Shown one piece after another: positions 50,918 to 59,276 of a DNA stretch of 64,000 nt (position 1 is its first letter; the number at the start of each line of letters is the position of its first letter). This stretch comes from Pantoea sp. RIT-PI-b (GTDB lineage Bacteria > Pseudomonadota > Gammaproteobacteria > Enterobacterales > Enterobacteriaceae): the NCBI RefSeq assembly GCF_001187905.1, contig NZ_LGIS01000033.1, forward strand, positions 186,001 through 250,000, given 5' to 3'. The position numbers were made by a program, and so were the translations under genes. The notes below the pieces were generated by a model. That model searched no databases. It saw only the letters and a program-made list of their open reading frames with translations, and was not told the DNA's origin.

Positions 50918-51772
50918 GTGCGAATCGACGCTCATCAGCATTTCTGGCGCTACGACGCGGAGGATTATGCGTGGATCGCGGAATCCATGACGCGCCTGCA
51001 ACTGGATTATTTACCGGACGATCTCGCACCGCTGCTGGCGCAACGTCAGCTGCAGGGCTCAATTGCGGTTCAGGCGCGGCAGTGTGTAGCGGAGACGCAG
51101 CAACTGTTGCAGTGGGCGCAGCAGCAAGCGGCAACACAGGTGGTTGGCTGGATTGACGTCAGCGCGATGGACCTGACGCCGCAGTTGGAAGCCTTGCAGC
51201 ATCCGCTGCTGCGGGGGTTCCGCCATCAGGTGCAGGATGAGCGCGATCCCGCCGCATGGCTACGACAACCGCGCGTGGCGAGCGGCATCCGTCAGCTGCA
51301 GCAGCGTGATTACGTATGGGAAATGCTGGTGACCTGGCGGCATCTGGCAGACGCCACTCAATTTGCCGCGCAGCACGATCGCCACTGGCTGGTGCTTGAT
51401 CACCTCGGCAAACCGGATATTGCGCGCGGCGCGCAGGCGTGGGGCGAACAGGTGGCGGAACTGGCCGCAATGCCGCACGTGGTCTGCAAATTATCGGGTC
51501 TGGTGACCGAGGCGCCGCAGGGTCAATGGCACAGTGCGCAGCTGCGGCCTTTTATCGATGAGGCGCTGGCGCGTTTCGGTCCGCAGCGCCTGATGTTTGG
51601 CTCAGACTGGCCCGTCTGCCTGCTGGCAGCGGAGTACCACGCGGTGGCGCAGCTGATTGAGGACGCGACGGCTGAGCTTGCAGCCGACGAACAGGCCGCC
51701 ATTTGGGGCAACACGGCGGCGCAGGTATATAGCCTGACAGGAGAGAAGCATGAATCTGTTTTTGCAGGATAA
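50918..51772 (+). CDS. Amidohydrolase, probably L-fuconolactonase
   Basis: A 284-residue amidohydrolase_2 family protein starting at GTG (50918), supported by AGGGAGG upstream and by the family N-terminus RIDAHQHFWRYDAEDYAWI, whose D-x-H-x-H is part of the active site. Further landmarks are LRGFRHQVQDERDP, WLVLDHLGKP and the C-terminal LMFGSDWPVCLLA with the catalytic Asp. It opens the lactone of L-fuconate (or related aldonolactones). Its end overlaps the next gene by 23 nt. Confidence 0.88.
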   Translation: MRIDAHQHFWRYDAEDYAWIAESMTRLQLDYLPDDLAPLLAQRQLQGSIAVQARQCVAETQQLLQWAQQQAATQVVGWIDVSAMDLTPQLEALQHPLLRGFRHQVQDERDPAAWLRQPRVASGIRQLQQRDYVWEMLVTWRHLADATQFAAQHDRHWLVLDHLGKPDIARGAQAWGEQVAELAAMPHVVCKLSGLVTEAPQGQWHSAQLRPFIDEALARFGPQRLMFGSDWPVCLLAAEYHAVAQLIEDATAELAADEQAAIWGNTAAQVYSLTGEKHESVFAG

Positions 51773-52526
51773 AGTGATTATCGTCACCGGCGGCGGATCG
51801 GGCATCGGTGCGGCCATCTCACGTTTGCTGGCGGAAGAGGGCGCCATTCCGGTGATCGTCAGCAACGCGCAGCCCGATGAGATGTGGCTGGCCAGCTTGC
51901 GCGAGCTGCAACCGCAAACGGAAGTGCTGCTGGCCGATCTGTGCGATGAGCAGAACTGCCAGCGTGCGGTTGAAGCCGTGCAGCAACAGTTTGGCCGCAT
52001 CGACGGACTGGTGAACAATGCGGGCGTCAACGATGGCGTCGGACTGGAAGCGGGGCGCAGCGCCTTTGTCAGCTCGCTGGAAAAGAATCTCATCCACTAT
52101 TACCAGATGACGCATTTCTGCCAGCGCGCGCTGGAAAACAGCAGAGGAGCCATCGTCAATATTGCCTCAAAAACCGCGTTGAGCGGGCAGGGCGGCACCA
52201 GCGGTTACTGCGCGGCAAAAGGGGCAATTCTGGCACTGACGCGGGAGTGGGCGGTGTCACTGCGTAGCAGCGGTGTGCGGGTTAACGCCGTGGTGCCCGC
52301 CGAAGTGATGACGCCGCTGTATGAGCGCTGGATCGGCACCTTTGCCGATCCGCAGGGCGAACTGGCGAAAATCACCCAGCGTATTCCACTCGGCCAACGC
52401 ATGACCACACCGGAAGAGATCGCTAACACCGTCGTGTTTTTGCTGTCGTCGCGCGCTTCCCACACCACGGGCGAGTGGCTGAGCGTTGATGGCGGCTATC
52501 TGCATCTCGATCGGGCGCTGTTATGA
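51750..52526 (+). CDS. SDR dehydrogenase, probably L-fucose dehydrogenase
   Basis: A 258-residue short-chain dehydrogenase: cofactor loop VTGGGSGIGAAISRLLAEEG, NNAGVND, Ser in NIASKTA, Tyr/Lys in GYCAAKGAI, and the terminal TTGEWLSVDGGYLHLD. It matches the NAD(P)-dependent L-fucose dehydrogenase group that makes L-fuconolactone, the first oxidation step. It overlaps the lactonase gene by 23 nt upstream and the mutarotase gene by 4 nt downstream. Confidence 0.87.
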   Translation: MNLFLQDKVIIVTGGGSGIGAAISRLLAEEGAIPVIVSNAQPDEMWLASLRELQPQTEVLLADLCDEQNCQRAVEAVQQQFGRIDGLVNNAGVNDGVGLEAGRSAFVSSLEKNLIHYYQMTHFCQRALENSRGAIVNIASKTALSGQGGTSGYCAAKGAILALTREWAVSLRSSGVRVNAVVPAEVMTPLYERWIGTFADPQGELAKITQRIPLGQRMTTPEEIANTVVFLLSSRASHTTGEWLSVDGGYLHLDRALL

Positions 52527-52873
52527 GTGGCGTAACCGAACGCTATTGTCTGGCGCTGGATCTGGTGGATGAGGCCGACAAGATCGCTGAATACCAGCGC
52601 CTGCATCAACGCATCTGGCCGGAAGTGGCACAGCATCTACGCCAGCATGGCCTCGTCAATATGGAGATCTACCGGCTTGGCACCCGACTTTTTATGGTGA
52701 TGGAGGTGAACGATCGGTTTAACGCGCAGGATTTTGCTCAGGCCGCTGAACAGAATCCGCATATTCAGCGCTGGGAAGCGCTGATGTGGCAGTTTCAGCA
52801 GCCAACGCCGTGGACGCCCGCAGGGGAAAAATGGGTGGCGATGGCGCGAATATTCTCTTTGCAGGACCAATAA
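52523..52873 (+). CDS. L-fucose/L-rhamnose mutarotase (RhaM-like)
   Basis: A 116-residue protein of the RhaM/DUF718 mutarotase family: RYCLALDLVDEADKIAEYQRLHQRIWPEV, then GLVNMEIYRLGTRLFMVMEV and RWEALMWQFQQPTPWTPAGEKW. It interconverts the alpha and beta forms of the sugar so the dehydrogenase receives the right anomer. Its start overlaps the upstream dehydrogenase stop (4 nt), and FucP follows after 36 nt. Confidence 0.9.
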   Translation: MSGVTERYCLALDLVDEADKIAEYQRLHQRIWPEVAQHLRQHGLVNMEIYRLGTRLFMVMEVNDRFNAQDFAQAAEQNPHIQRWEALMWQFQQPTPWTPAGEKWVAMARIFSLQDQ

Positions 52874-52909
52874 CAACACTTACCGACTGTACCCTACGAG
52901 GATATAACC

Positions 52910-54136
52910 ATGTCTACACAACGCGTCGAGACGCCAGAAAATATGGGCGTCGGGGGAACTATTAGCCTGCGCTGGGCGTTCATGCTAATTACCACCCTGT
53001 TTTTCATGTGGGGCGTGTCATACGGCCTGCTGGATGTGCTGAATAAACACTTTCAGGAAACGTTAAACGTCACCAAAGCGCAATCGGGACTATTACAGGC
53101 GGCCTATTTCGGTGCCTATTTTATTGTCGCGCTGCCGGCCGGCTATTTTATGCGTCGTCACGGCTACAAGGCCGGCATTTTGGCGGGATTATCGCTGTAC
53201 GCCATTGGTGCGCTGCTGTTTGTACCCGCGGCGATGGTCAATGATTTCTCGGTATTTCTGCTGGCGCTGTTTGTGCTGGCTTGCGGGCTTGGCTGCCTGG
53301 AAACCGCGGCTAACCCGTATGCCACGGTGCTGGGCGATGCCAACGGCGCGGAGCGTCGTCTTAATCTGGCGCAATCCTTTAATGGCTTGGGGCAGTTTGT
53401 TGGGCCAATGATTGGTGGCTCGCTGTTCTTTACTCATGCCAGTCAGGAAGCCGCGCAGGACAGCGTCAAAATGACCTATGTCGTGATTGCGTGTGTGGTG
53501 CTCGCTATTGCGCTGTTATTTAAACGTACCGCCTTGCCGGACATTCGTGAGTCCGCGAGCGAACATGTGCAGCAGCCCGGCGCCACGTTATGGCAGCAAA
53601 AACACTTTGTCGGCGGGGTGATTGCGCAGTTCTTCTATGTCGCCGCCCAGGTTGGGGTTGGCGCCTTCTTTATTAACTACGCCACTGAGCACTGGCACGG
53701 CGTCACTAACCAAAGCGCGGCTTATATGCTTTCGGTTGCGATGATCTGTTTTATGGTGGGACGCTTCTTTTCGACCTGGCTGATGGGCCGAGTGAAACCG
53801 GCAGCGATGCTGGCGGCCTATGCGCTGATCAACATCGTGCTGTGTGGCATTGTGATGCTGGGCGCTGGTGATGTCTCCGTCATCGCGCTTATCGCCATCT
53901 TCTTCTTTATGTCCACCATGTTCCCAACCATCTTTGCCATGGGAGTGAAAAATCTCGGTCAGTCTACCAAACAGGCCAGCTCGTTTATGATCATGGCAAT
54001 TGTCGGCGGTGCGATAATGCCCTATTTCATGGGGCTGATCTCTGACAAAGTCAGTACGGCCGTCGCTTACGGTTTGCCGCTGCTGTGCTTTGTTGTTGTG
54101 CTGGTCTATGCGCTTAGGCAGCGGAGATATGCATGA
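52910..54136 (+). CDS. fucP: L-fucose:H+ symporter
   Basis: A 408-residue MFS sugar symporter with 12 membrane segments. It has the FucP hallmarks: MWGVSYGLLDVLNKHFQ in helix 1 with the key Asp (about residue 42), GLGCLETAANPYATVLG in helix 4 with the essential Glu, and FFFMSTMFPTIFAMGVK. It imports L-fucose for the operon. It is the last gene and is followed by a terminator. Confidence 0.92.
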   Translation: MSTQRVETPENMGVGGTISLRWAFMLITTLFFMWGVSYGLLDVLNKHFQETLNVTKAQSGLLQAAYFGAYFIVALPAGYFMRRHGYKAGILAGLSLYAIGALLFVPAAMVNDFSVFLLALFVLACGLGCLETAANPYATVLGDANGAERRLNLAQSFNGLGQFVGPMIGGSLFFTHASQEAAQDSVKMTYVVIACVVLAIALLFKRTALPDIRESASEHVQQPGATLWQQKHFVGGVIAQFFYVAAQVGVGAFFINYATEHWHGVTNQSAAYMLSVAMICFMVGRFFSTWLMGRVKPAAMLAAYALINIVLCGIVMLGAGDVSVIALIAIFFFMSTMFPTIFAMGVKNLGQSTKQASSFMIMAIVGGAIMPYFMGLISDKVSTAVAYGLPLLCFVVVLVYALRQRRYA

Positions 54137-54294
54137 TGGCGCCTTTGATTATGCACGGTTTCCCAAGCCGCCCGCGTGCGGATCAGCAGGTCATGAGGTC
54201 GACGTTGAGGTTCAGTCACTTAGGCCACTTGCAGTATCGGGCAGGGGGCAGAAACTAATGCTTAAACGGAACCAAACGTAAGTTCAGAGCACAA

Positions 54295-54321
54295 GGGCCA
54301 TGTTATGGCCCGTTTCATTTT
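54295..54321 (+). terminator. Terminator of the fucose operon
   Basis: GGGCCAT-GTT-ATGGCCC is a perfect 7-bp stem followed by GTTTCATTTT. It is about 160 nt past the fucP stop and might also serve the convergent lipoprotein gene. The intervening 54137-54294 shows no gene. Confidence 0.75.
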
Positions 54322-54337
54322 CTAAACATGCGCAACG

Positions 54338-54727
54338 TTATGTTGGCATCGAATACGCAGTGACTTTACTCGATTGCGGATCGATAGAGATGATACAGAT
54401 GGCAAAGTTGCCGCCCAGACGATCTTTTCGGTCCGATATTCTTAAATTGTAGCTTTCGGAAAACGAGGTATAACCAGAGGAGTTGGTTTCGTTCAGCTTA
54501 AAGCCCACAAGCTTTTCAAAATAAGACTTTGTTTTTCCCACACTGCTTTTACATTGTTCATTGGTGATAGTGCCGGTCTCTCTTACCTGAGCCGTGGCTT
54601 GACCTGAACTTGAATTTTTGGGCGTTAGTGCAGCATTCACAGCTTTAATATTTTCATTAACACTTTTCTGAAAATCAGCGCAACCGGTTGACATCAAGAT
54701 CATGCTGCCTATTAACAACTTTCTCAT
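54338..54727 (-). CDS. Small lipoprotein of unknown function
   Basis: A 129-residue protein with a lipoprotein signal: MRKLLIGSMILMSTGC, lipobox STGC with acylated Cys at residue 16. The mature part is hydrophilic, with two further Cys (EQCKSS and AICIIS) and a Ser/Asn-rich linker. The core pattern (YFEKLVGFKLNETNSSGYTS) is not a domain I recognise. It would sit at the inner face of the outer membrane. It faces the fucose operon and has a weak AGGAAT upstream. Confidence 0.7.
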   Translation of the reverse strand: MRKLLIGSMILMSTGCADFQKSVNENIKAVNAALTPKNSSSGQATAQVRETGTITNEQCKSSVGKTKSYFEKLVGFKLNETNSSGYTSFSESYNLRISDRKDRLGGNFAICIISIDPQSSKVTAYSMPT

Positions 54728-55234
54728 TGTATTCCTTACAATATTTAATGTTAATTATCGGATTAACATTATAAATTTTACAATTACATTACGACAAGAA
54801 ATATTTGCACATAAATAGCAATGCAAGTAATTTCCTTGAGTGACATTTCAATTAGGGGATCACTTGGTTGGATGTGAATAAATCCACCACTTGAATCCAG
54901 TTTGATACGAGGCGCGGGTCGATATCCTCTCTGCACGCCAGCGAATCGGTAATTGTGATAAATGGGTGCTCATTGAAAGCAGCCGGTGATTAACGTACGT
55001 AATATTGAAAGCAAACAGATAATGGTGCTGCCACAAGTAACATAAGACGATTCAGAACGCATTAATTGGCACTGACGACATGGAACCTGGCGTATTTTCA
55101 AACCCTGATAATGGTCTAATACTGCTTACAGCAGTTTTGCTAACCTGGGTAAAGGGGCGTCAGGAGCCGCAGTTTAAAATTTAAATCTGCTTATTGATGC
55201 GATTTGTAAACTGTCATGATGCGGTGGTATTCAA

Positions 55235-55257
55235 TACCCGCCTTTGGCACAAAGATC
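55235..55257 (+). repeat. Possible decayed A unit of the dispersed repeat
   Basis: ACCCGCC, loop TTTGGCACAA, then AGATCC keeps only the loop and partial arms. It lies well outside the 16-41 kb zone of better copies and may be chance. Confidence 0.3.
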
Positions 55258-55276
55258 CTAAACTATGGCATTTTAT

Positions 55277-55325
55277 TAAAAAATGATGCGGAGCAGCCGG
55301 ATTAAATAATCTGGTTCTCTGCTCC
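55277..55325 (-). terminator. Terminator of the wzx-tupA unit
   Basis: On the minus strand GGAGCAG and CTGCTCC pair, with an inner CCAGATT/AATCCGG stem separated by a small bulge, giving 14 bp. GCATCATTTTTT follows. It begins 28 nt past the tupA-like stop. Confidence 0.8.
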
Positions 55326-55353
55326 ATTAGTGAGTAAAAAGATCACGTATAAA

Positions 55354-56223
55354 TTACAACTTTAGTTGGTTTCCTAAAATAGCATCGGCTTCGCGCAATG
55401 TAACATCGAGTCCCGCAGAAGGGGTAAATGTTAACTCGCCAAAAATAACGTAACCATTGAGAAGATAAAAATCAGCACGGACAAATTTAAAATCTGATGC
55501 TAGTTTAATCGCATAATCTTTCATTTTATGAAAGCCATCTGGAATCTCTGGGTAATCATTTTTATTTATCAACTCAACTGTATCCTCAAAAGGAAGTGGA
55601 TTCCAGTTCATATCAAAATAATAGAATTTGGGATTTCCATTTTTTCGTTCTTTGCAAACCATTACTGCGTAGGGTTTTCCATTAAAGCAGTAGAATTTAT
55701 AATCATCAGGGAAATCACCTTGTTCATTTTCAATGTATTTTTCACATAATATTTTTCTTTCTATCTTCTTGTACTGCGGCTCAATAAAATTGGCTGAGAA
55801 ATCCTCTTTTAACCATTTACTGAGCTGTTTGTTGGTCTTTTCAAAGTCAAGTGATGATTTGTTATTGCAGATTATGTTATAGCCCGCGCCATGGTTGCAC
55901 TTAAGGGCAAACTTATTGGGTAGTGCATTGTAGTCTATATCCTGCGGATCATCATACACACCGTATAGGACATTAAGAATCTCATCGCATCCTTTGGAAG
56001 AGATATACTCCCTGACCTTATATTTATCAGCGCATATAGTATAGATGTCACCGTTGTACTCATTAAATTTTAACCACTGAATTTTTTCATTGAAATTTGT
56101 CGGGTTGGTTAAGTTTAGTTTTTTCTTGAACTTAATAAAATAGTGGGTTTTAGCACAAAACTCAGGGTACATATAAGCGCTTATTTTTAATGCAGATCTC
56201 ACTGTGTTTTTTATCATTTTCAT
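55354..56223 (-). CDS. ATP-grasp protein, TupA-like family
   Basis: A 289-residue protein of the ATPgrasp_TupA family found in polysaccharide clusters. It has LTNPTNFNEKIQWLKF near the start, CADKYKVREYI, FALKCNHGAGYNIICNN, CEKYIENEQGDFPDDYKFYCFNG and the C-terminal FGELTFTPSAGLD with metal-binding acidic residues. TupA makes teichuronopeptide; relatives in Gram-negative bacteria probably attach amino-acid or similar groups to a glycan. AT-rich codon use differs from flanking genes, as is usual for transferred surface-polysaccharide genes. It lies 5 nt downstream of the flippase gene. Confidence 0.85.
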   Translation of the reverse strand: MKMIKNTVRSALKISAYMYPEFCAKTHYFIKFKKKLNLTNPTNFNEKIQWLKFNEYNGDIYTICADKYKVREYISSKGCDEILNVLYGVYDDPQDIDYNALPNKFALKCNHGAGYNIICNNKSSLDFEKTNKQLSKWLKEDFSANFIEPQYKKIERKILCEKYIENEQGDFPDDYKFYCFNGKPYAVMVCKERKNGNPKFYYFDMNWNPLPFEDTVELINKNDYPEIPDGFHKMKDYAIKLASDFKFVRADFYLLNGYVIFGELTFTPSAGLDVTLREADAILGNQLKL

Positions 56224-56228
56224 TAAGG

Positions 56229-57476
56229 TTATCTCGGTTTGAAAATGTTAAGGTGCATTTTGAAGATTGTTTTATTTCTGAAAAAATAATTAAGTAACGT
56301 GCAAGATAAAATTTCGACAATCAAGAAACAGTATGCAGCACCATTAATCCCGAAAGCATTAATCATTAGCCAGGAAAATGGTATAGTTAAGATGCAGCAT
56401 AAAACCATTTTTTTAGCCAGGTAAGTGTATCCAGACTCTTTAATCATATAGCGATAGCAAATTGTTCCTAGTGAAGAGAACATTGTGCCAATAATGATAA
56501 TGGGGATAATATTGACTGAACCCATATATTTATCGCCATAGAGTAAATGTATGAAGAGATCGCCGAAAATATAGAAGCCACCCAAAGCAATAAGCGAAAA
56601 CAGGATGACAAGCCGATTGATTTTCATGAGTAGCATATCAATGGTTATTTGGTTCTTTTCACTGTATATTTTTGAGAAGAAACTTGTTATCAAGGCCAGA
56701 ACTACAAATGACCATGCACCTCCTATGGTCAGCGCTACGCTATACACGCCTAAGTTAGAGTACGAAAGGATATTAGCCAAAAATATGCTCGATATCTGAG
56801 TGTAAATATCTGCTGATAAACCTGATAAAATTAAAGCTCCCCCAGTGTACAACATATGCCGGTTATACATTCCGGCACCCTTGCTCTTTTCTTTTAAGCT
56901 GGTGGTTTGCTTAAAATAGATGATACGCATGATGTAAGGGATGAGTGGGATAACGATAATAGGTATTGTGAAGTAGTAAATGGGCAGCTTAAAATATGAA
57001 ATGTAGAACCTGATTAATAACGCGACAGACAAACCCACTACATTTGTTATCGTGTTTATTTTAGATTTCAATTGAGTGTTGTTGTAGATGGAAAAGAAGT
57101 CCATCACAATATAATATGTAGCGATGCAGTTGGCAATGCCGAATAAGAATACAATCAAATCAGTGAATAAATAGAGATAGATTAAAACTGCGGCAGAGGA
57201 TAGGAGGAAGAATATACGCCGTTGATTTTGGGTATGCATCGCCAATGCAATTCCGGAATCTGTTTTTTCACTCATCCGTTTAAATATAATATTTTGACCA
57301 CCAAACCAGGATAGCGTTTGCACGAATATAAAAAGAGAGGTTGAGATGTTTATCTTTCCATAATATTCAGGGCCAATGTATTTTGCCATAAGGGCATTGA
57401 TATATATCAAGCCAATAATGTTGACTGACTTTTCTAACATGATCCATATTGAGTTAGAGTACATTTCACGTCTCAC
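56229..57476 (-). CDS. Wzx-type oligosaccharide flippase (MOP superfamily)
   Basis: A 415-residue membrane protein with about 12 hydrophobic segments. The start resembles Wzx proteins (SIWIMLEKSVNIIGLIYINALMAKYIGPEYYGKIN), and the family features of MOP flippases (SWFGGQNIIFKRMSEK, YSNLGVYSVALTIGGAWSF) are present. It would flip a lipid-linked glycan unit across the inner membrane. AT-rich composition marks it as probably transferred. No polymerase or glycosyltransferases accompany it here, only the TupA-like gene. The start may be 57476 or the ATG at 57464. Confidence 0.82.
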   Translation of the reverse strand: MRREMYSNSIWIMLEKSVNIIGLIYINALMAKYIGPEYYGKINISTSLFIFVQTLSWFGGQNIIFKRMSEKTDSGIALAMHTQNQRRIFFLLSSAAVLIYLYLFTDLIVFLFGIANCIATYYIVMDFFSIYNNTQLKSKINTITNVVGLSVALLIRFYISYFKLPIYYFTIPIIVIPLIPYIMRIIYFKQTTSLKEKSKGAGMYNRHMLYTGGALILSGLSADIYTQISSIFLANILSYSNLGVYSVALTIGGAWSFVVLALITSFFSKIYSEKNQITIDMLLMKINRLVILFSLIALGGFYIFGDLFIHLLYGDKYMGSVNIIPIIIIGTMFSSLGTICYRYMIKESGYTYLAKKMVLCCILTIPFSWLMINAFGINGAAYCFLIVEILSCTLLNYFFRNKTIFKMHLNIFKPR

Positions 57477-57985
57477 ATATATGTGGTTTTGATAATGTTT
57501 TTATTTGTGATGCATCTCTCATAATAATTCTTTCTTCCGCAACCATGGGTGCTATATGTCGTTAAGGGGCAGGCACGTAATCGAGAAGCCGCTTAACTGC
57601 TACCATTATTTTGTTCTCAGATTTTATTTGCTCGATAGTTTGGCTGCTGATATAAAATTAGTGAAGGGTTTTTTAAATTAATCAGATAAATGACAATTTT
57701 TTCCAGATATTGCGTCCATTATTTAGTAGGGTGTTGCAGCCAGGTTGGAAAATAGAGAACGGGATTATTATTAGTCCTGTTAATACGTGAAGGCTGTATT
57801 TAAAAATATATCCTGAGGCAAGCGGTGCAGGACACGTCATTGGGGAGAGTCAGACACAGCTTTGGCTTATGCAAAAGAGATTCTTTATTGTTGGATATTT
57901 TAACCTTACAGGGCATCTCAACCAGCATGAACATCCGCTCTTGTAATGCTATGGTTATCGTCCCTAAATAAAAGAGGAAAAGCGA
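57477..57985. other. 509-bp AT-rich leader and gap
   Basis: No coding frame is supported. On the minus strand it should hold the promoter of the flippase gene and a JUMPstart-like element (57572-57605). On the plus strand it ends with the promoter of a small monooxygenase-like gene. Confidence 0.5.
57572..57605 (-). promoter_or_regulatory. Possible degenerate JUMPstart element upstream of wzx
   Basis: Read on the minus strand, this starts TGGTAGCAGTTAAGC and ends TACGTGCC. It resembles the JUMPstart consensus (TGGTAGCTGTTAAGCC then the ops sequence GGCGGTAGCGTG), but the ops part is poorly conserved. It lies about 95 nt before the wzx start, the normal place for a RfaH-type antitermination element. 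Confidence 0.4.
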
Positions 57986-58297
57986 ATGATTGTAAGGACA
58001 TGGCACGGTTGCGTTCCGCTAAGACATGCGGAGAGCTTCGCTAAACACCTGGACGAAACAGGCGTGGAGCACTCAGCCAGTGTACAAGGAAACAAGGGCG
58101 CATTTGTGCTGAGGCAAACTCAGGGTGATTGGGAGCATTTCTTCCTGGCGACGTACTGGCAGGATTTGGCTTCAGTACGCGCATTTGCCGGAGAACACTA
58201 TCATGTGGCTGTGACGTATCCGGGTGATGAAGTCTTTGAACTGATCTCTGATCCCTATGTTTTTCAGCATGAGGTTGCGTCTCTTTCACCTCTATAG
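57986..58297 (+). CDS. ABM-like (antibiotic biosynthesis monooxygenase fold) small protein
   Basis: A 103-residue protein with a dimeric alpha/beta-barrel pattern: IVRTWHGCVPLRHAESFAKHL at the start, FFLATYWQDLASVRAFAGEHYHVAVTYPGDE in the middle. Relatives are small monooxygenases or heme-degrading-like proteins of unclear role. AGAGGAAAAG precedes the ATG. Confidence 0.72.
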   Translation: MIVRTWHGCVPLRHAESFAKHLDETGVEHSASVQGNKGAFVLRQTQGDWEHFFLATYWQDLASVRAFAGEHYHVAVTYPGDEVFELISDPYVFQHEVASLSPL

Positions 58298-58388
58298 CTT
58301 ATTTCCGGGGCAACCTATGGATTTCCCCGAAGATGACTTATTTTTGGTTCTGCCAATCGACATCAGCCAGAGCGAACATGACGAGATA

Positions 58389-59048
58389 TCAGCTTCTTTC
58401 GCCGTTACCTTCACAACCCGTCACCTGCGGATAAGGTCGGCAAACCAGCATCATTTTGTTCTTCGGTTCAAAGCCATGGTCGATCATACAGCGTTGCGCT
58501 TTGGCTGTGCGTCCAATGCTGGCGACCTTCAGATTCGAGCCGAGAGGTTTCGGATAACCGCAGGCGTACATCATCGGCAGCGCTTGCTGATTGTTGGCAA
58601 CCTCAACTGAATAGTGTTGTGATGCTCCCACTTTACGCCAGCTAACCTGCATATCTTCAGATCGTCCCGAATCTGGCTTTATCGGGTAGAAGCCCTCATC
58701 AGCTTCAAAAGGCAACGCTTCAAGTTGGGACACGCTAAGGGGATGCCCCTGTTTTGCCTCAACGCAGGCCGGAAGCGCTTTCCTGACTTCACAGAAATCG
58801 AATCCACTTTTCCGGGTAAAACCAAGCCGCTGCATACACTGGAACTGCAACGCCTGTTCGTTAGCGGGCAAGCGGCTTAATGAACCTGCCGTAGGTTCGC
58901 CACACTCTGCCATCGCTGCCCTAACGTCATCTTCGGTGGTTGAAGGGCGCTGCCATTGGGTGAAATCGGCTGGCGGCGGGCAGCCGGTGAGTAGAAATAG
59001 CGATGTGATTAAAATGGGTAAGCCGACCAGCTGAGGTTTGCGCAACAT
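58389..59048 (-). CDS. Hypothetical lipoprotein
   Basis: A 219-residue lipoprotein with a signal peptide ending LFLLTGC (acylated Cys at residue 23). The mature protein has many Cys in regular spacing (ECGEP, QCMQRLGF, FCEVRKALPACVE, ACGYP, RCMIDHGF, VCRPYPQVTGC), suggesting several disulfides. Two segments, EPTAGSLSRLP..QCMQRLGF and GYPKP..RCMIDHGF, look like an internal repeat. Enteric relatives are uncharacterised. Confidence 0.72.
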   Translation of the reverse strand: MLRKPQLVGLPILITSLFLLTGCPPPADFTQWQRPSTTEDDVRAAMAECGEPTAGSLSRLPANEQALQFQCMQRLGFTRKSGFDFCEVRKALPACVEAKQGHPLSVSQLEALPFEADEGFYPIKPDSGRSEDMQVSWRKVGASQHYSVEVANNQQALPMMYACGYPKPLGSNLKVASIGRTAKAQRCMIDHGFEPKNKMMLVCRPYPQVTGCEGNGERS

Positions 59049-59154
59049 AAAAATCCTTATTTATAAGGCAGTCATTTTACATAACTGATTGACGTCGAAA
59101 AAGTTTGATACCCCAATTATTCCAGCATCGCATCATCAAATCCAAGGTAATAAA

Positions 59155-59175
59155 AAACCCTGAGCTTCAGGGTTT
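59155..59175 (-). terminator. Terminator downstream of the MscS-type gene
   Basis: AAACCCTGA-GCT-TCAGGGTTT is a perfect 9-bp stem. On the minus strand a run of T follows (the A-run at 59152-59157), about 100 nt after the stop codon of the channel gene. Confidence 0.8.
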
Positions 59176-59276
59176 AATGGTATCACCAGCAATCATTGTT
59201 CTGAGGAGATAATTGCATGGCCGTGTTGAGGTGACTGTTCAATCATCTTCCTGATTTTATTGTCATCCACGACGAT

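Larger units (their letters stand above)
54728..55353. other. 626-bp gap without a gene
   Basis: No coding frame is supported. The gap contains a strongly decayed A-type repeat at 55235-55257 (core CTTTGGCACAAAG) and, at its right end, the terminator of the tupA-like gene. The remainder is AT-rich and featureless by eye. Confidence 0.5.

Noticed and set aside
54090..54281. 63-codon frame after fucP
   Set aside because: Overlaps the fucP end in another frame and has no recognisable features.
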